Shown here piece by piece: positions 19,681-29,197 of a stretch of 64,000 nucleotides of DNA. Position 1 is the stretch's first letter; every line of letters begins with the position of its first letter. The position numbers and the translations under genes are program-made. Under the pieces are notes generated by a model. That model had not been told where the DNA came from, ran no database searches, and saw nothing but the letters and a program-made list of their open reading frames with translations. Origin of the DNA: Sphingopyxis sp. BSN-002 (GTDB lineage Bacteria > Pseudomonadota > Alphaproteobacteria > Sphingomonadales > Sphingomonadaceae); the NCBI RefSeq assembly GCF_022024275.1, contig NZ_CP091804.1:2808501-2872500 (forward strand). Reading direction: 5' to 3'.

Positions 19681-20109
19681 TTGCCAGCGCTAGCGGTGCG
19701 CCATAAGGCGCGACGCGTGGGCATCCTTGCCGCCTTTCGCCGTCCGGGCATCCTGTTGCTGCTGCCGCTGATTCTGGCGCTGGCGGCGCGAATGCTCGTC
19801 GCGCCCGGCTGGATGATCGACAGCAATGCCGACGGCACGATCACCGTTCGCGTCTGTTCGGACCCCGCCAATCCCGACGGGACGGTGACGATCGCGCTGA
19901 AGAAGACCGGCGATCACCAGGCCGGCAAGGGCCAGCAGCATTGTCCTTGGGGCGCGCTCGCGGCTGCTCCCATCGCGCCCGACTTGCCGGCGCTGCCCGA
20001 GAAGCTCGTCGAGGCTGAGCCCTCTCCCGCTGCCGTTCCCTCGCTGGGCTATGCCCCGGGGATCGCGTCGCCGCTCCCTCCCAGTACCGGACCACCCCTC
20101 TTCGCCTGA
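19681..20109 (+). CDS. DUF2946-type small membrane/exported protein
   Basis: About 142 residues, with one membrane segment (ILLLLPLILALAARMLVAP) followed by an exported domain holding VRVCSD and QQHCPWG, the Cys/His-Cys pattern of DUF2946 proteins, which travel with copper or siderophore receptor genes. The start is uncertain: TTG 19681, GTG 19696 or GTG 19717 are all possible and no strong Shine-Dalgarno decides. A Pro-rich C-terminus ends in PLFA. It precedes a TonB receptor and a PepSY protein, so it probably belongs to one metal-uptake unit. Confidence 0.7.
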   Translation: MPALAVRHKARRVGILAAFRRPGILLLLPLILALAARMLVAPGWMIDSNADGTITVRVCSDPANPDGTVTIALKKTGDHQAGKGQQHCPWGALAAAPIAPDLPALPEKLVEAEPSPAAVPSLGYAPGIASPLPPSTGPPLFA

Positions 20110-20181
20110 TCCAGCCTGACATGCCGTCCGCGCCCGAAAGCGCGGCGCGGCCCCATGCCTGTATCCGGGGAAGATATTCCG

Positions 20182-22203
20182 ATGAAGATCAATGCCGATT
20201 GTGCGGCGCCGTTGCTGGCGCTTGCATCTTGCCTTGCGGCTTCGCCCGTCCATGCCGACGAGGCCGATTCCGCCATTATCGTGACCGCACCCACTGCGAC
20301 CCATGCTGCCGAAGACCGTGCCTCGCATACACCGGGCGGCACCGATGTCGTTTCCTATGAAGACTATGCCGACAAGTCGGTCGTGTCCCTGCGCGACGCG
20401 CTGGCTTTTTCGCCGGGGATATATCTCCAGCCCCGCTACGGGCAGGAGGTACGCATCTCGATCCGCGGCTCGGGTATCTCGCGCGGCTTTCACATGCGCG
20501 GGCTGACGTTGTTGCAGGACGGGGTGCCGATCAATCTCGCCGACGATAATGGCGATTTCCAGGAGCTCGAGCCGATCTTCTTCGATCATCTCGAAGTGTA
20601 TCGCGGCGCCAATGCGCTGCGCTTCGGATCGGGCACATTGGGCGGCGCAATCAACGGCGTGACCCCGACCGCCCGCACGGCCGGAGGAATATATCTGCGC
20701 GGCGATGTCGGCAGCTTCGATCTCCATCGCGGCCTCGTGTCGGCGGGGGTCGCCAGCGACGCGGTCGATGCCTGGGGGGCGGTGAGCGCCGACACGTCGG
20801 ATGGCGACCGCGACCATGCGAAACGACGCAGTCTTCGCTTTCAGGGGAACGTCGGTCTGCGGTTCGGCGACACGGTATCGACGCGCTTCTATGTCAGCTT
20901 CAACACTATCGACCAGCAGCTTCCCGGCGCGCTGACCCGTGCGCAGGCGCTGACGACGCCGAAGATGGCGAACGCCGGCAGCGCAGCAGGCGATCAGCAA
21001 CGCGACATAGACTCGCTGCGCCTGCAGAATCGCACGACTTTCGACTTCGGCGCGGCGAAGCTGGAGGTCGGAGGCTTCGTCAACGCCAAGTCGCTGTTCC
21101 ATCCGATCTTTCAGGTAATCGACCAGAAATCGACCGACGTCGGCGGTTTTGCGCGGCTCGACTATGCGGCGGGACCGGTCGAGGCGACGCTGGGGGGCGA
21201 ATTGCGCCGCGGCACTGTTCATGCACGCCAGTTCGTCAATATCGCCGGTCGGCGTGGCGCGCTGACTTTCGACGCCGATCAGGACGCGCAGACCGCGAAC
21301 CTGTATGGCGAAGTCCGCGTGCGGCCGGCGCCGCAACTTTCGCTGATCGCGGGCGGGGTCTATGCCGACGGCTGGCGGAAACGCCGGGTCGATTTCTCGA
21401 CCAGTCCGGCGAACGACGGGCGGGTCGATTTCGATGCCTTTTCACCGAAATTCGGCTTACTGTTCGAGCCGGCGGACGGCGTGCAATTCTTCGCCAACTA
21501 CAGCCGCTCGGCCGAATTCCCGGGGTTCGGCGAGGTGTTCCAGTCGGTCGGCGTGCCGCCCGTCAGCATGCTGATTTCGGACATCCGGCCGCAACGTGCC
21601 TGGACCGCCGAAATCGGTACGCGCGGCAGCGTGGGCATCGTCCATTGGGATCTGGCGCTCTATCGCTCGACGCTGAAAGGAGAGATGCTGCAATATAGCG
21701 TGAGCAGCAGTATCCCGGCCGCCACCTTCAACGCCGACCGGACCCTGCATCAGGGGATCGAGGCGGGGCTCGATCTCGATATCGCGCCCTGGCTGCGTCT
21801 GCGCCAGACATATGCGTTCAGCGACTTCCGCTTCCGGAACGACAGTCAATTCGGCGACAACCGCCTGCCGGTGGTGCCGAAGCATGCCTATCGTGCCGAG
21901 GCGCGGATCGGCACCGATGCGTTGCACGTTGCGCCGAACGTCGAATGGGTGCCGCAGGGCCCGTTCGCCGACTATCGCAACAATGTCCGCACCCCCGGCT
22001 ATGCGCTGGTCGGCCTTACCGGCGGTGCGCGCGTGGCTGAGGGTGTCGAAGCATTTGTCGACATCCGCAACATCACGGGAAAAAGGGCGATCGGCGACAT
22101 CAGCGCGACGATCGATGCTTCGGTGACGTCGGCCGCAAACCCGGCGATCTATTACCCCGTCGAACGCCGGGCGGTCTCCGCCGGCCTTCGCGCGCGTTTC
22201 TGA
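20182..22203 (+). CDS. TonB-dependent outer membrane receptor
   Basis: A 673-residue TonB-dependent receptor. A signal peptide (MKINADCAAPLLALASCLAASPVHA) is followed by a TonB-box-like IIVTAP, the plug domain (VVSLRDALAFSPGIYLQPRYGQEVRISIRGSG, LLQDGVPINLADDNGDF, FGSGTLGGAINGVTPTA) and a 22-strand barrel ending in aromatic-terminal RRAVSAGLRARF. The plug most resembles FecA-like siderophore/ferric citrate receptors; copper or heme uptake is possible. ATG 20182 is set by GGGGAAG upstream. A GC hairpin (CCGCGC/GCGCGG) lies in the leader near 20129-20146. Co-transcribed with a PepSY protein. Confidence 0.9.
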   Translation: MKINADCAAPLLALASCLAASPVHADEADSAIIVTAPTATHAAEDRASHTPGGTDVVSYEDYADKSVVSLRDALAFSPGIYLQPRYGQEVRISIRGSGISRGFHMRGLTLLQDGVPINLADDNGDFQELEPIFFDHLEVYRGANALRFGSGTLGGAINGVTPTARTAGGIYLRGDVGSFDLHRGLVSAGVASDAVDAWGAVSADTSDGDRDHAKRRSLRFQGNVGLRFGDTVSTRFYVSFNTIDQQLPGALTRAQALTTPKMANAGSAAGDQQRDIDSLRLQNRTTFDFGAAKLEVGGFVNAKSLFHPIFQVIDQKSTDVGGFARLDYAAGPVEATLGGELRRGTVHARQFVNIAGRRGALTFDADQDAQTANLYGEVRVRPAPQLSLIAGGVYADGWRKRRVDFSTSPANDGRVDFDAFSPKFGLLFEPADGVQFFANYSRSAEFPGFGEVFQSVGVPPVSMLISDIRPQRAWTAEIGTRGSVGIVHWDLALYRSTLKGEMLQYSVSSSIPAATFNADRTLHQGIEAGLDLDIAPWLRLRQTYAFSDFRFRNDSQFGDNRLPVVPKHAYRAEARIGTDALHVAPNVEWVPQGPFADYRNNVRTPGYALVGLTGGARVAEGVEAFVDIRNITGKRAIGDISATIDASVTSAANPAIYYPVERRAVSAGLRARF

Positions 22204-22214
22204 GGGACTTGGGG

Positions 22215-23569
22215 ATGGCCGACGTCAACCGGATTCCGCTCTATCGCACGATCTGGCGCTGGCATTTCTATGCCGGGCTGTTCGTCATCCCATCGTGCTT
22301 GTCCTGTCGGTGACGGGCGCGGCCTATCTGTTCAAGCCGCAGCTCGACCGGTGGGAAGAAAGCGCATGGCGCGGGCTGTCTTCGGAGGGGGCCGTCGACG
22401 CCGACGCGCAGGTTGCGGCGGCTCTCGCGGGCAACCCCGGAGCGAGCTTTCACTATTATCGCATTCCCGAGGCGGCCGGCGACGCCGCGGTCGTCCATAT
22501 CGGCCTGTCCGGCGGCGCGATGCGCGACGTCGCGGTTTCGCCGCAGGGGCGGGTGATCGGGACGGTCGACCCCGACGCGCGATGGTCGGCATGGCTTGCA
22601 CGTCTGCATGGCAGCCTGCTGGCCGGGCGCAGCGGCAGGCTGCTCGTCGAACTGGCGGCGAGCTGGGCGATCGTGCTGATCCTGACCGGCCTCTATCTCT
22701 GGTGGCCGCGGGGGCGGGGCCTTGCGGGAATCGTCTGGCCGCGGCTGTCGCTTGGCGGCCGCACCGCCCTGCGCGACCTCCACACCGTCAGGGGCTTCTG
22801 GGTGTCGGGGCTGGCGCTGATCCTGCTCTTCACGGCGCTACCGTGGACCGACGTGTGGGCCGGCGGCTTTCGCGCGATCCGCGCCGAGATGGGATGGGTG
22901 GCGGGCGTCCCCGACTGGAAGGGTGGCGCCGACCCCCACGCTGCGCATGATCATCATGCCATGGCTTCGGCGGCGCCCAGGCCGCAGGGTCCGGAGCATC
23001 GTGCGCCGCTCGCCTATATCGTCCTCCGCGCCCGCGCCGAGCATATGCCTGCGCCCGCGATCATCCAGCCGCCGGGCGCCCCCAACATGTTCGGCCCGCC
23101 GAACGGCAATGTCTGGACATTGACGACGCAGACCCAGAACCGGCCACAGGTGCGGAAGGTCAGCTATGATCCCGCGACGAGCCTCGAGGTTTCGCGCAGC
23201 GGCTTTGCCGACAAGCATGTCATCGACCGCGTGGTGAACATCGGGATCGCCTGGCATGAGGGACAGCTCTTCGGGCTCGCGAACCAGATCGTCGGCGTCG
23301 TGACCGCGCTGGCGCTTTTCACGCTCGCGATCTCCGGCTTTCTGATGTGGCGCCGCCGCAAGCCGGAGGACGTGCTCGGCGCGCCTTCGCCGTCGCGCGA
23401 TCCGGCGCGGCTCAGGGGCGTCGCGGCGATCATCCTGCTGCTCGCGGCGTTTCTGCCCATGCTGGCCGCGTCGCTGGCCTTGCTGTGGATCGTCGATCGG
23501 CTAATCTTGCCGCGCCTTCCGCGTGCGGCACGATGGCTCGGAGTCGCGCGTCGGAAAGGTTTCATCTGA
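22215..23569 (+). pseudogene. PepSY-associated TM protein, frameshifted near the 5' end
   Basis: The reading frame begins at ATG 22215 (MADVNRIPLYRTIWRWHFYA, then GLFVIP) and is the usual start of the COG3182 PepSY transmembrane family, but after 26 codons it shifts: ATCCCATCG at 22287-22295 lacks one C relative to an in-frame ATC CCC ATC. The rest continues in another frame from GTG 22295 (VLVLSVTGAAYLFKPQ) to 23569 as a normal protein of about 425 residues with four membrane segments, two PepSY regions and a His-rich loop (near residue 215 of the remainder, HAAHDHHAM). Such proteins aid reduction or transfer of metal brought in by TonB receptors. Either a true mutation or a sequencing error in a C run; a shorter product from GTG 22295 is possible. 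Confidence 0.8.
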
Positions 23570-23595
23570 AACCAGTTCATGCTAGACCCTGTTCG

Positions 23596-24468
23596 ATGAA
23601 GGATGGCTTTACCCACGTCCATGAAGTGCCGCCGCCCGGCGCCGCGGCCGACTGGACGATTCCGCAGGACTGGGATGCCTTTACCGCTGACGAGCATGCG
23701 ATGTGGGACCGGCTTTTTGCGCGCCAGTCGGCGATGCTGCCCGGGCGTGCATCCGAAGCCTTTCTGCGCGGGATCGACGTGCTCAAGCTCGAAAAGCCGG
23801 GCATCCCCGACTATCGAGAGCTCAACGCGCGGCTGACGGATGCTACGGGGTGGCAGGTCGTCGCGGTGCCGGGGCTCGTCCCCGACGACGTCTTTTTCGA
23901 CCATCTCGCCAACCGCCGGTTCCCGGCGGGCAATTTCATCCGTACTCCCGAGCAGCTCGACTATCTGCAGGAACCCGACGTCTTTCACGACGTGTTCGGC
24001 CATGTCCCGATGCTCGCCGATCCGGTCTTCGCCGACTACATGGTCGCCTATGGCGAAGGGGGCCTCCGCAGCCTGAAGTTCGACGCGCTGAAGCAGCTCG
24101 CGCGGCTCTATTGGTACACGGTCGAATTCGGTCTGATCCGCGAAGCGGGCGGGCTGCGCATCTATGGTGCCGGCATCGTGTCGAGCTATGCCGAGAGCGT
24201 GTTTGCGCTCGACAGCGACAGTCCGAACCGCATCGGCTTCGATCTCGCGCGCGTGATGCGTACCGATTACCGGATCGACGATTTCCAGCAGAATTATTTC
24301 GTCATCGACAGCCTCGATCAGCTGCTCGACACCACGGTGAATACCGATTTCGCGCCGCTCTATGCCGCGAACGACGCGCTGCCGCCGATTGCCATTGCCG
24401 ACATACTTCCCGGCGACGAGGTGATCACGCGCGGCACGCAGGACTATGCGCTCGCAAAGAGCGGCTGA
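23596..24468 (+). CDS. phhA: Phenylalanine-4-hydroxylase
   Basis: A 290-residue aromatic amino acid hydroxylase converting phenylalanine to tyrosine with tetrahydropterin and O2 on a non-heme iron. The ligands His131 and His136 (FHDVFGHVPM) and Glu177 (YTVEFGL) match the bacterial enzyme. WTIPQDWDAFTADEHAMWDRLF and FIRTPEQLDYLQEPD are family blocks. ATG 23596 is chosen by homology; the frame runs upstream into the previous gene. The pterin cofactor links it to the folM/folB genes at 55-56 kb only in a general way. Confidence 0.95.
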   Translation: MKDGFTHVHEVPPPGAAADWTIPQDWDAFTADEHAMWDRLFARQSAMLPGRASEAFLRGIDVLKLEKPGIPDYRELNARLTDATGWQVVAVPGLVPDDVFFDHLANRRFPAGNFIRTPEQLDYLQEPDVFHDVFGHVPMLADPVFADYMVAYGEGGLRSLKFDALKQLARLYWYTVEFGLIREAGGLRIYGAGIVSSYAESVFALDSDSPNRIGFDLARVMRTDYRIDDFQQNYFVIDSLDQLLDTTVNTDFAPLYAANDALPPIAIADILPGDEVITRGTQDYALAKSG

Positions 24469-24471
24469 GCC

Positions 24472-25290
24472 TCACTCCTCGCCCTGCTGTTCCTTGCGAA
24501 CCGTCGAGACCAGCTGGCGGCGGTGCTGAAACGCCTCACGGTCCGGCGGTATCTCATAGATTCCGCGCAGCAGCGCCGTATCGCTGTCGGACAGCTCGCG
24601 GCGCCCCGACTCGCCGTCGAACAGCCCCATGATCGAGCCTTCCGGGGGCGGGGGATTGCTGCTGAGTTCGGCGAGCGCGACCATCGCGGCGTGCGAGGCG
24701 ACGGCCTCGAGCGGCGTGCCCTCCGCCTTTTCGACATCGACGATGACGGTTGCCGATTGCAACGCCCGCACGACCTGCGTGCTGACAATGCTGCTGTTAT
24801 ACTGCCGGATCATGCCGTTTGAAACCGGCATGCCGTGCCGGGTTTCGACGCGCGTATTGTACCACCAGCGGATCGGACCGTCGCCATCCAGTATCCGCTC
24901 GCGCGCGACCGGCGACATTTCGGCCAGCAGATCGGGCGACTTTTTCAGAATCGCGCGGGCAAGGCTGTTCCCGTCGGCCGTAAAGACCACCACGATATTT
25001 GCGGCGCAGCCCGCGGGGGCGACTTTTGCTCCCGTCGAAGCGGCTATCGTGCGGATGCGGTTGTCGACGATCGCAGCGACATTGTCGTCGAGGCCGACCG
25101 TGCGGGGGCAGACCGGCATCGTCCATCGCGCGACGGGCTGCAGCTGGGCCACTCCGGCCCGGCGGACGAACTGGGCGGCGCGCTTTCTCGCGTCCTCGCG
25201 GGTGACGGGGGTTCCGGTCACGACGATCGGTTCGGCTGCGTCGCCTGCCGCGGGTGCGGTGGCAAGCAAGGCAATGGCAAACAGGCTCAT
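24472..25290 (-). CDS. Secreted protein of unknown function
   Basis: A 272-residue exported protein with signal MSLFAIALLATAPAAGDAAE. Mature features are EPIVVTGTPVTREDARKRAAQFVRRAGV, a pair of cysteines (PVCPRT and PAGCAA) and a mixed alpha/beta body with RWWYNTRVETRHGMP. A related style of protein occurs in sphingomonads without a known role; no catalytic motif is visible. The ATG at 25290 is supported by GGGAGAGG upstream. The gene is convergent with phhA (three bases between stops) and follows prmA and its SDR neighbour on the minus strand after an 87-base gap. Confidence 0.65.
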   Translation of the reverse strand: MSLFAIALLATAPAAGDAAEPIVVTGTPVTREDARKRAAQFVRRAGVAQLQPVARWTMPVCPRTVGLDDNVAAIVDNRIRTIAASTGAKVAPAGCAANIVVVFTADGNSLARAILKKSPDLLAEMSPVARERILDGDGPIRWWYNTRVETRHGMPVSNGMIRQYNSSIVSTQVVRALQSATVIVDVEKAEGTPLEAVASHAAMVALAELSSNPPPPEGSIMGLFDGESGRRELSDSDTALLRGIYEIPPDREAFQHRRQLVSTVRKEQQGEE

Positions 25291-25377
25291 GGTCGGCCTC
25301 TCCCGGTTGCGATTGCCGGAGCATAGCAAATCTTCGGGGTATTTCCAGTATTTAGCCTGAGGCCATCCCGCCCGGAG

Positions 25378-26349
25378 CTACCAGCTCCCGAAGCTCGCGT
25401 CCGACGGGCTGGCGCGATGGAAGGCGCGTTCCTTGCGCCGGTATCCGTAGCGGCGGCGTTTCGCCAGTAGCAGGCACGGCCATTCGGCACTGCCGCCGCG
25501 TGCAACCAGCCGGAAGCCTTGCGCACGGTAGGCGGCAAGCACCGGCTCCATCTGGCGCGCGATAAGCCCGGCGAGGATCGCGTGGCCGCCGGGCGCGGTC
25601 GCCGCACCGATGTCTGGCGCCAGCGTGATCAGCGGACCGGCCAGGATGTTCGCGACGACCAGATCATAGGGCGCGCGGTGGCGGATCGCCGGATGGTCGG
25701 TCCCCGGCGCGACCGCGAGGGCCAGCCGCCCGCCGCCGCGGCCAAGCGGAACGCCGTTGATGGCTGCATTGTCGCGGGTGACGAGGATGCTCGCCGGGTC
25801 GATGTCCGACGCGATCGTCTTCGCGCGCGGCCACAGATGCATCGCGGCGAACGCCAGCAGACCGGTGCCGGTTCCGACGTCGGCAATATTCCGCGGGCTC
25901 GCGCCTTGCCGGGCAAGGCTGTCGAGCATTTTCAGGCAGCCGGCAGTGGTGTCGTGCCCGCCGGTCCCGAATGCCTGGCTTGCGTCAATCAGGAAGGGGA
26001 CGGTGCCCGGCGGCACCTGATCTGCATAGCTGGTTGTGTGGACGAAGAATCTGCCTGCCTGAACGGGCTCGAGACCCTGCTGTGACAGCGTGATCCAGTC
26101 CTGCTCGACCAGCTCCTCGACGGTGGGCTTCGTACCCTTTGCGCTCGGAACCAATGACTGCAACAGCCGGATCAGCGCCGCATCCGGCTTGTCGTCCATA
26201 TAGGCATCGAGCTGCCAAAGCCCGGCATCCTCGTCGATCTCGCGCGTCACGACGACGGGCGCCTCGGGCATCGCATCGAGTTCGGGAATTTCGCCGGACA
26301 AAGCCTCGGCCTCGGCGCGGGTACAGGGGAGAGAGACGATCCAGCTCAT
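25378..26349 (-). CDS. prmA: Ribosomal protein L11 methyltransferase
   Basis: PrmA trimethylates ribosomal protein L11. The 323-residue protein has the N-terminal substrate domain, the AFGTGGHDTTAGCL block typical of PrmA, the SAM-binding motif IADVGTGTGLLAFAA (about 154-168), acidic SDIDP and the NILAGPL motif near the active site. The C-terminus has a basic extension (LAKRRRYGYRRKERAF). It starts one base from the stop of the upstream short-chain dehydrogenase (26351), so the two are co-transcribed. Confidence 0.93.
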   Translation of the reverse strand: MSWIVSLPCTRAEAEALSGEIPELDAMPEAPVVVTREIDEDAGLWQLDAYMDDKPDAALIRLLQSLVPSAKGTKPTVEELVEQDWITLSQQGLEPVQAGRFFVHTTSYADQVPPGTVPFLIDASQAFGTGGHDTTAGCLKMLDSLARQGASPRNIADVGTGTGLLAFAAMHLWPRAKTIASDIDPASILVTRDNAAINGVPLGRGGGRLALAVAPGTDHPAIRHRAPYDLVVANILAGPLITLAPDIGAATAPGGHAILAGLIARQMEPVLAAYRAQGFRLVARGGSAEWPCLLLAKRRRYGYRRKERAFHRASPSDASFGSW

Positions 26350-26350
26350 C

Positions 26351-27043
26351 TCAGCGCACGTAGCTCGCGCCGTTGACGTCGAGCACGGCGCCGGTCATCG
26401 ACGCGGGCGCATCGAGTGCGCACCAGCGAGCCATTTCGCCGACCTCGTCGGGCATGGCGACGCGGCCGAGCGGAATATCGGCGAGCAATTTGTCGCCGCC
26501 GCGGCTCGCCAGATATTCGTCGGCCATGCCGGTCATCGTGAAGCCCGGGCAGATCGCGAAAGCGAGAATGCCGTCCTTCGCATAGCCGCGCGCGATCGTC
26601 TTCGTCATCGCGACCATCCCGGCCTTCGAGGCGGCATAGTGCCAGTGGGCGGGGCTGTCGCCGCGATAGGCGGCGCGGCTCGCGATGTTGACGATGCGGC
26701 CGACCGATCGGCGGTCCTGCCAGTGCTGCACGGCGCGGCGGCAGAAAAGGGCGCTTGCGGTCAGGTTGACCTGCATCGTGCGCTCCCAGCCCGCGAGCCA
26801 GTCGGCATCGTCCGCGTCGAGCGGATTGGCTTCGAAGATGCCGGCATTGTTGATCAGCACGTCGATACGGCCATCGAGACGGTCGAGGCTCGCCTGCCAC
26901 AGCTTCCCTGGAACCGCAGGATCGGAGAGGTCGCCGTCGGCGCTCGACAGCGCGACGACTTTCGTCGCGTCAGTAGTCAGCGCTTCGGCAATCGCTGCGC
27001 CAATACCGCGGCTGGCGCCGGTGATCAGGATGTGGGTCGTCAT
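26351..27043 (-). CDS. SDR family oxidoreductase
   Basis: A 230-residue classical short-chain dehydrogenase. The cofactor-binding motif is TGASRGIG (8-15), NNAG follows (about 66-69), and the catalytic residues are a serine in NIASRAAY and the YAASK pair. A conserved C-terminal VLDVNGASYV is present. The acidic residue after beta-2 that would favour NAD is unclear; DGDLSD follows a shortened loop, so NADP is possible. Substrate unknown. It precedes prmA by one base. Confidence 0.88.
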   Translation of the reverse strand: MTTHILITGASRGIGAAIAEALTTDATKVVALSSADGDLSDPAVPGKLWQASLDRLDGRIDVLINNAGIFEANPLDADDADWLAGWERTMQVNLTASALFCRRAVQHWQDRRSVGRIVNIASRAAYRGDSPAHWHYAASKAGMVAMTKTIARGYAKDGILAFAICPGFTMTGMADEYLASRGGDKLLADIPLGRVAMPDEVGEMARWCALDAPASMTGAVLDVNGASYVR

Positions 27044-27093
27044 CCCCCCGCCTTAGGGCAGGGGAAGTGTCGTTGCCAAGCTTGCGCCCGATA

Positions 27094-28446
27094 TCAGGCG
27101 ACGCGGCGGCTGAATTCGCTCGCGGCCTTTTCCAGCGACTGGAGGCGGTCGCCCATCTTGGCGAATTCAGCGCTCAGTGTGCTGATCTCGCCGGCCACCA
27201 TGCCCGAATCGTTGCGGATGCTCGCGATCGTCGACGACATCGAGTCGGCGGCGAGCGCGGTTTCGTCGACGGCGGCGGTGATCGAGGTGACCGTCTGCGC
27301 CTGCGCGTCCATCGCGTCGCGGATGCGCTGCGCCGAATTCTGCACTTCGACGATCGTCTGCTGGATCGACTGGTTCGCCGACACCGACCCGCGTGTCGCC
27401 TGCTGGATCGCGGTGATCTTGCCCGCGATATCGTCAGTCGCGCGCGCGGTTTCGTTGGCGAGGCTCTTCACTTCCTGCGCGACGACCGCGAAGCCGCGAC
27501 CCGACTCGCCCGCACGGGCGGCCTCGATCGTGGCGTTCAGGGCGAGCAGGTTCGTCTGACCCGCAATCTCGCGGATCAGGCCCAGAATCGACTCGATCGA
27601 TTCGGCGTGGCGCGAGAGCGCTTCGGACATGGCGACGGCTTCGCCTGCCTGTTCGGACGCCCGCGTCGCGACGCTCGCCGAGGCTTCGACCTCGCTGCGC
27701 GCATCCTCGATCGCGCGGATCAGGCCCGCGGCGGTCGAGGCGGCTTCGCGCATCGCGATCGCCGACTGCTCGGAAGCCGCGGCGACTTCGCTCGTCTTGG
27801 CGATCATGCCCTTGGCAGCTTGGTCGGCCGACGAAGCCTGCTTCGCGAGCTGCTGGCGCGCAGTGTCGGTGTCCTGCACCAGCGAGGCGATCGACCGGTC
27901 GAAATCGCCCGCGAGCGACTGGCGCTCGGTCGAGATGACGGCGCGGTCGAGCTTGGTCGCATAGCGCTGCATGATGTCGAATTCGAGCAGCGCGAGACGG
28001 TTGATTGCGCTCGTGAGCCGCGCCTGGCGCTGCGTATCGCCCGCGCAGGCGTCGATCACGAATTCGATCGTCAGGCGCAGGCTCTCGGCGATGCACGACA
28101 TGACCGAGGCGAGCGGCAGTTTCACGCGGCGCGCCATATGCGTGTTCTGGCAGGCGATCGTCGCGACCTCCTGGCCGGCGGCGTCGCGATATTTGGTTTC
28201 GGTGTGGCGCGCGCTGCCTTTGACGTAGGATTCGAGCAGCTCGCCCTCGACCTTGCGTTCCATGCCCGGCAGTGCGTTGAACGCATCCCAATAGGCGCGT
28301 GCGATATGCTCCTCGCGACCTGCGATGATGCCGTAGATTTCGGCGGCGTCCGCGGCGAGGCGGCCGTCGAGGTCATAGAAGGGGAAGCGATCGGCCATCA
28401 GCACCGGATCGATCTGCTGCTTGTGAATCGGATTTTCCTTCACCAT
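27094..28446 (-). CDS. Soluble globin-coupled methyl-accepting chemotaxis protein
   Basis: A 450-residue chemoreceptor without membrane segments. Residues about 22-165 are a protoglobin-like sensor ([39 protein letters not shown]), where His103 is the likely proximal heme ligand. Residues 165-450 are the MCP signalling coiled coil with the hairpin tip [20 protein letters not shown] (293-312), followed by [16 protein letters not shown]. HemAT-like proteins sense O2 and signal to CheA in aerotaxis. ATG 28446 is preferred because upstream in-frame starts add basic low-complexity residues. No C-terminal CheR-docking pentapeptide. No che genes nearby. Confidence 0.82.
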   Translation of the reverse strand: MVKENPIHKQQIDPVLMADRFPFYDLDGRLAADAAEIYGIIAGREEHIARAYWDAFNALPGMERKVEGELLESYVKGSARHTETKYRDAAGQEVATIACQNTHMARRVKLPLASVMSCIAESLRLTIEFVIDACAGDTQRQARLTSAINRLALLEFDIMQRYATKLDRAVISTERQSLAGDFDRSIASLVQDTDTARQQLAKQASSADQAAKGMIAKTSEVAAASEQSAIAMREAASTAAGLIRAIEDARSEVEASASVATRASEQAGEAVAMSEALSRHAESIESILGLIREIAGQTNLLALNATIEAARAGESGRGFAVVAQEVKSLANETARATDDIAGKITAIQQATRGSVSANQSIQQTIVEVQNSAQRIRDAMDAQAQTVTSITAAVDETALAADSMSSTIASIRNDSGMVAGEISTLSAEFAKMGDRLQSLEKAASEFSRRVA

Positions 28447-28574
28447 GATCCTGCTTCCCTGACCCAATCTTCGGACGTGTGGAATCTGCCGTCCCGATCG
28501 TCCGCGAAACTCGTCACCGGGGTATGCCGACAGGATGGTAAAGGGGGCGTTAACCAGCGCGCCGGAATCTGGCT

Positions 28575-29057
28575 TCAGCGGCGATCGTCGTGCGTGATCG
28601 GATAGCCCTCGAACGCCTTGATCGTCCGCAGCGCGAAGGCGCTGTGCATCGCGGCAACGCCGGGCAGGCGCGACAGGCAATGGCGGTGCAGCCGGTCGAA
28701 GTCGGCGACGTTGCGCGCCGCGACGCGCAGGCGATAGTCCGAGGCGCCCGAAAGCAACTGGCATTCGAGGATTTCGTCGAAGCTCTTCACTGCGCTCTCG
28801 AACGCGGTGAGCGCTTCCTCGCTTTGCGAGGTCAGGCTGATGTCAACGAACACGTCGAGGCCCAGGCCGATCCGTTCGGGATTCAGTCGCGCGGTATAGC
28901 CGGTGATATAGCCTTCCGCCTCGAGCGCGCGGATGCGGCGATGGCATGCCGAAGGCGAAAGGCCGACCGCTTCGCCAAGTTCGGCGGTCGAGCGCGGCCC
29001 GTCACGCTGCAGCAACTCAAGCAATTTGGTGTCAATTCGATCAAGCATCGTGCGCAT
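28575..29057 (-). CDS. Lrp/AsnC family regulator
   Basis: A 160-residue feast/famine regulator. The HTH is [47 protein letters not shown]; the RAM ligand-binding domain follows from about 70 ([24 protein letters not shown]). ATG 29057 (MRTMLDR) or ATG 29048 (MLDRID) are both possible; the former has an AGG motif nearby. It is divergent from ald across 140 bases containing a clear dyad, as for alanine- or leucine-responsive regulators of alanine dehydrogenase. Confidence 0.88.
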   Translation of the reverse strand: MRTMLDRIDTKLLELLQRDGPRSTAELGEAVGLSPSACHRRIRALEAEGYITGYTARLNPERIGLGLDVFVDISLTSQSEEALTAFESAVKSFDEILECQLLSGASDYRLRVAARNVADFDRLHRHCLSRLPGVAAMHSAFALRTIKAFEGYPITHDDRR

Positions 29058-29064
29058 CTTGCCT

Positions 29065-29093
29065 GATATGTGCAAAATTCTTGCACGAATATC
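29065..29093. promoter_or_regulatory. Operator-like dyad between the Lrp-type gene and ald
   Basis: GTGCAA (29070-29075) and TTGCAC (29081-29086) are perfect inverted arms around AATTC, flanked by GATAT and ATATC. A spacer with AT core and T/G-C-A arms is typical for Lrp-family sites. It lies 13 bases from the Lrp-type ATG (29057) and about 110 bases from ald, so it could serve both. Confidence 0.6.
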
Positions 29094-29197
29094 GCCGGGA
29101 AGGGGATGATATGCAAGCACCTCGCGCATGCTTTCTGCTATAAGCCCGCGCCATCGGCCCGGCCTTCGATGCGCCGGCCCTTCGATGGAGAGCGAAG

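Noticed and set aside
20129..20181. Riboswitch before the TonB receptor
   Set aside because: Only a simple GC hairpin is visible; no cobalamin or other known riboswitch core was recognised.
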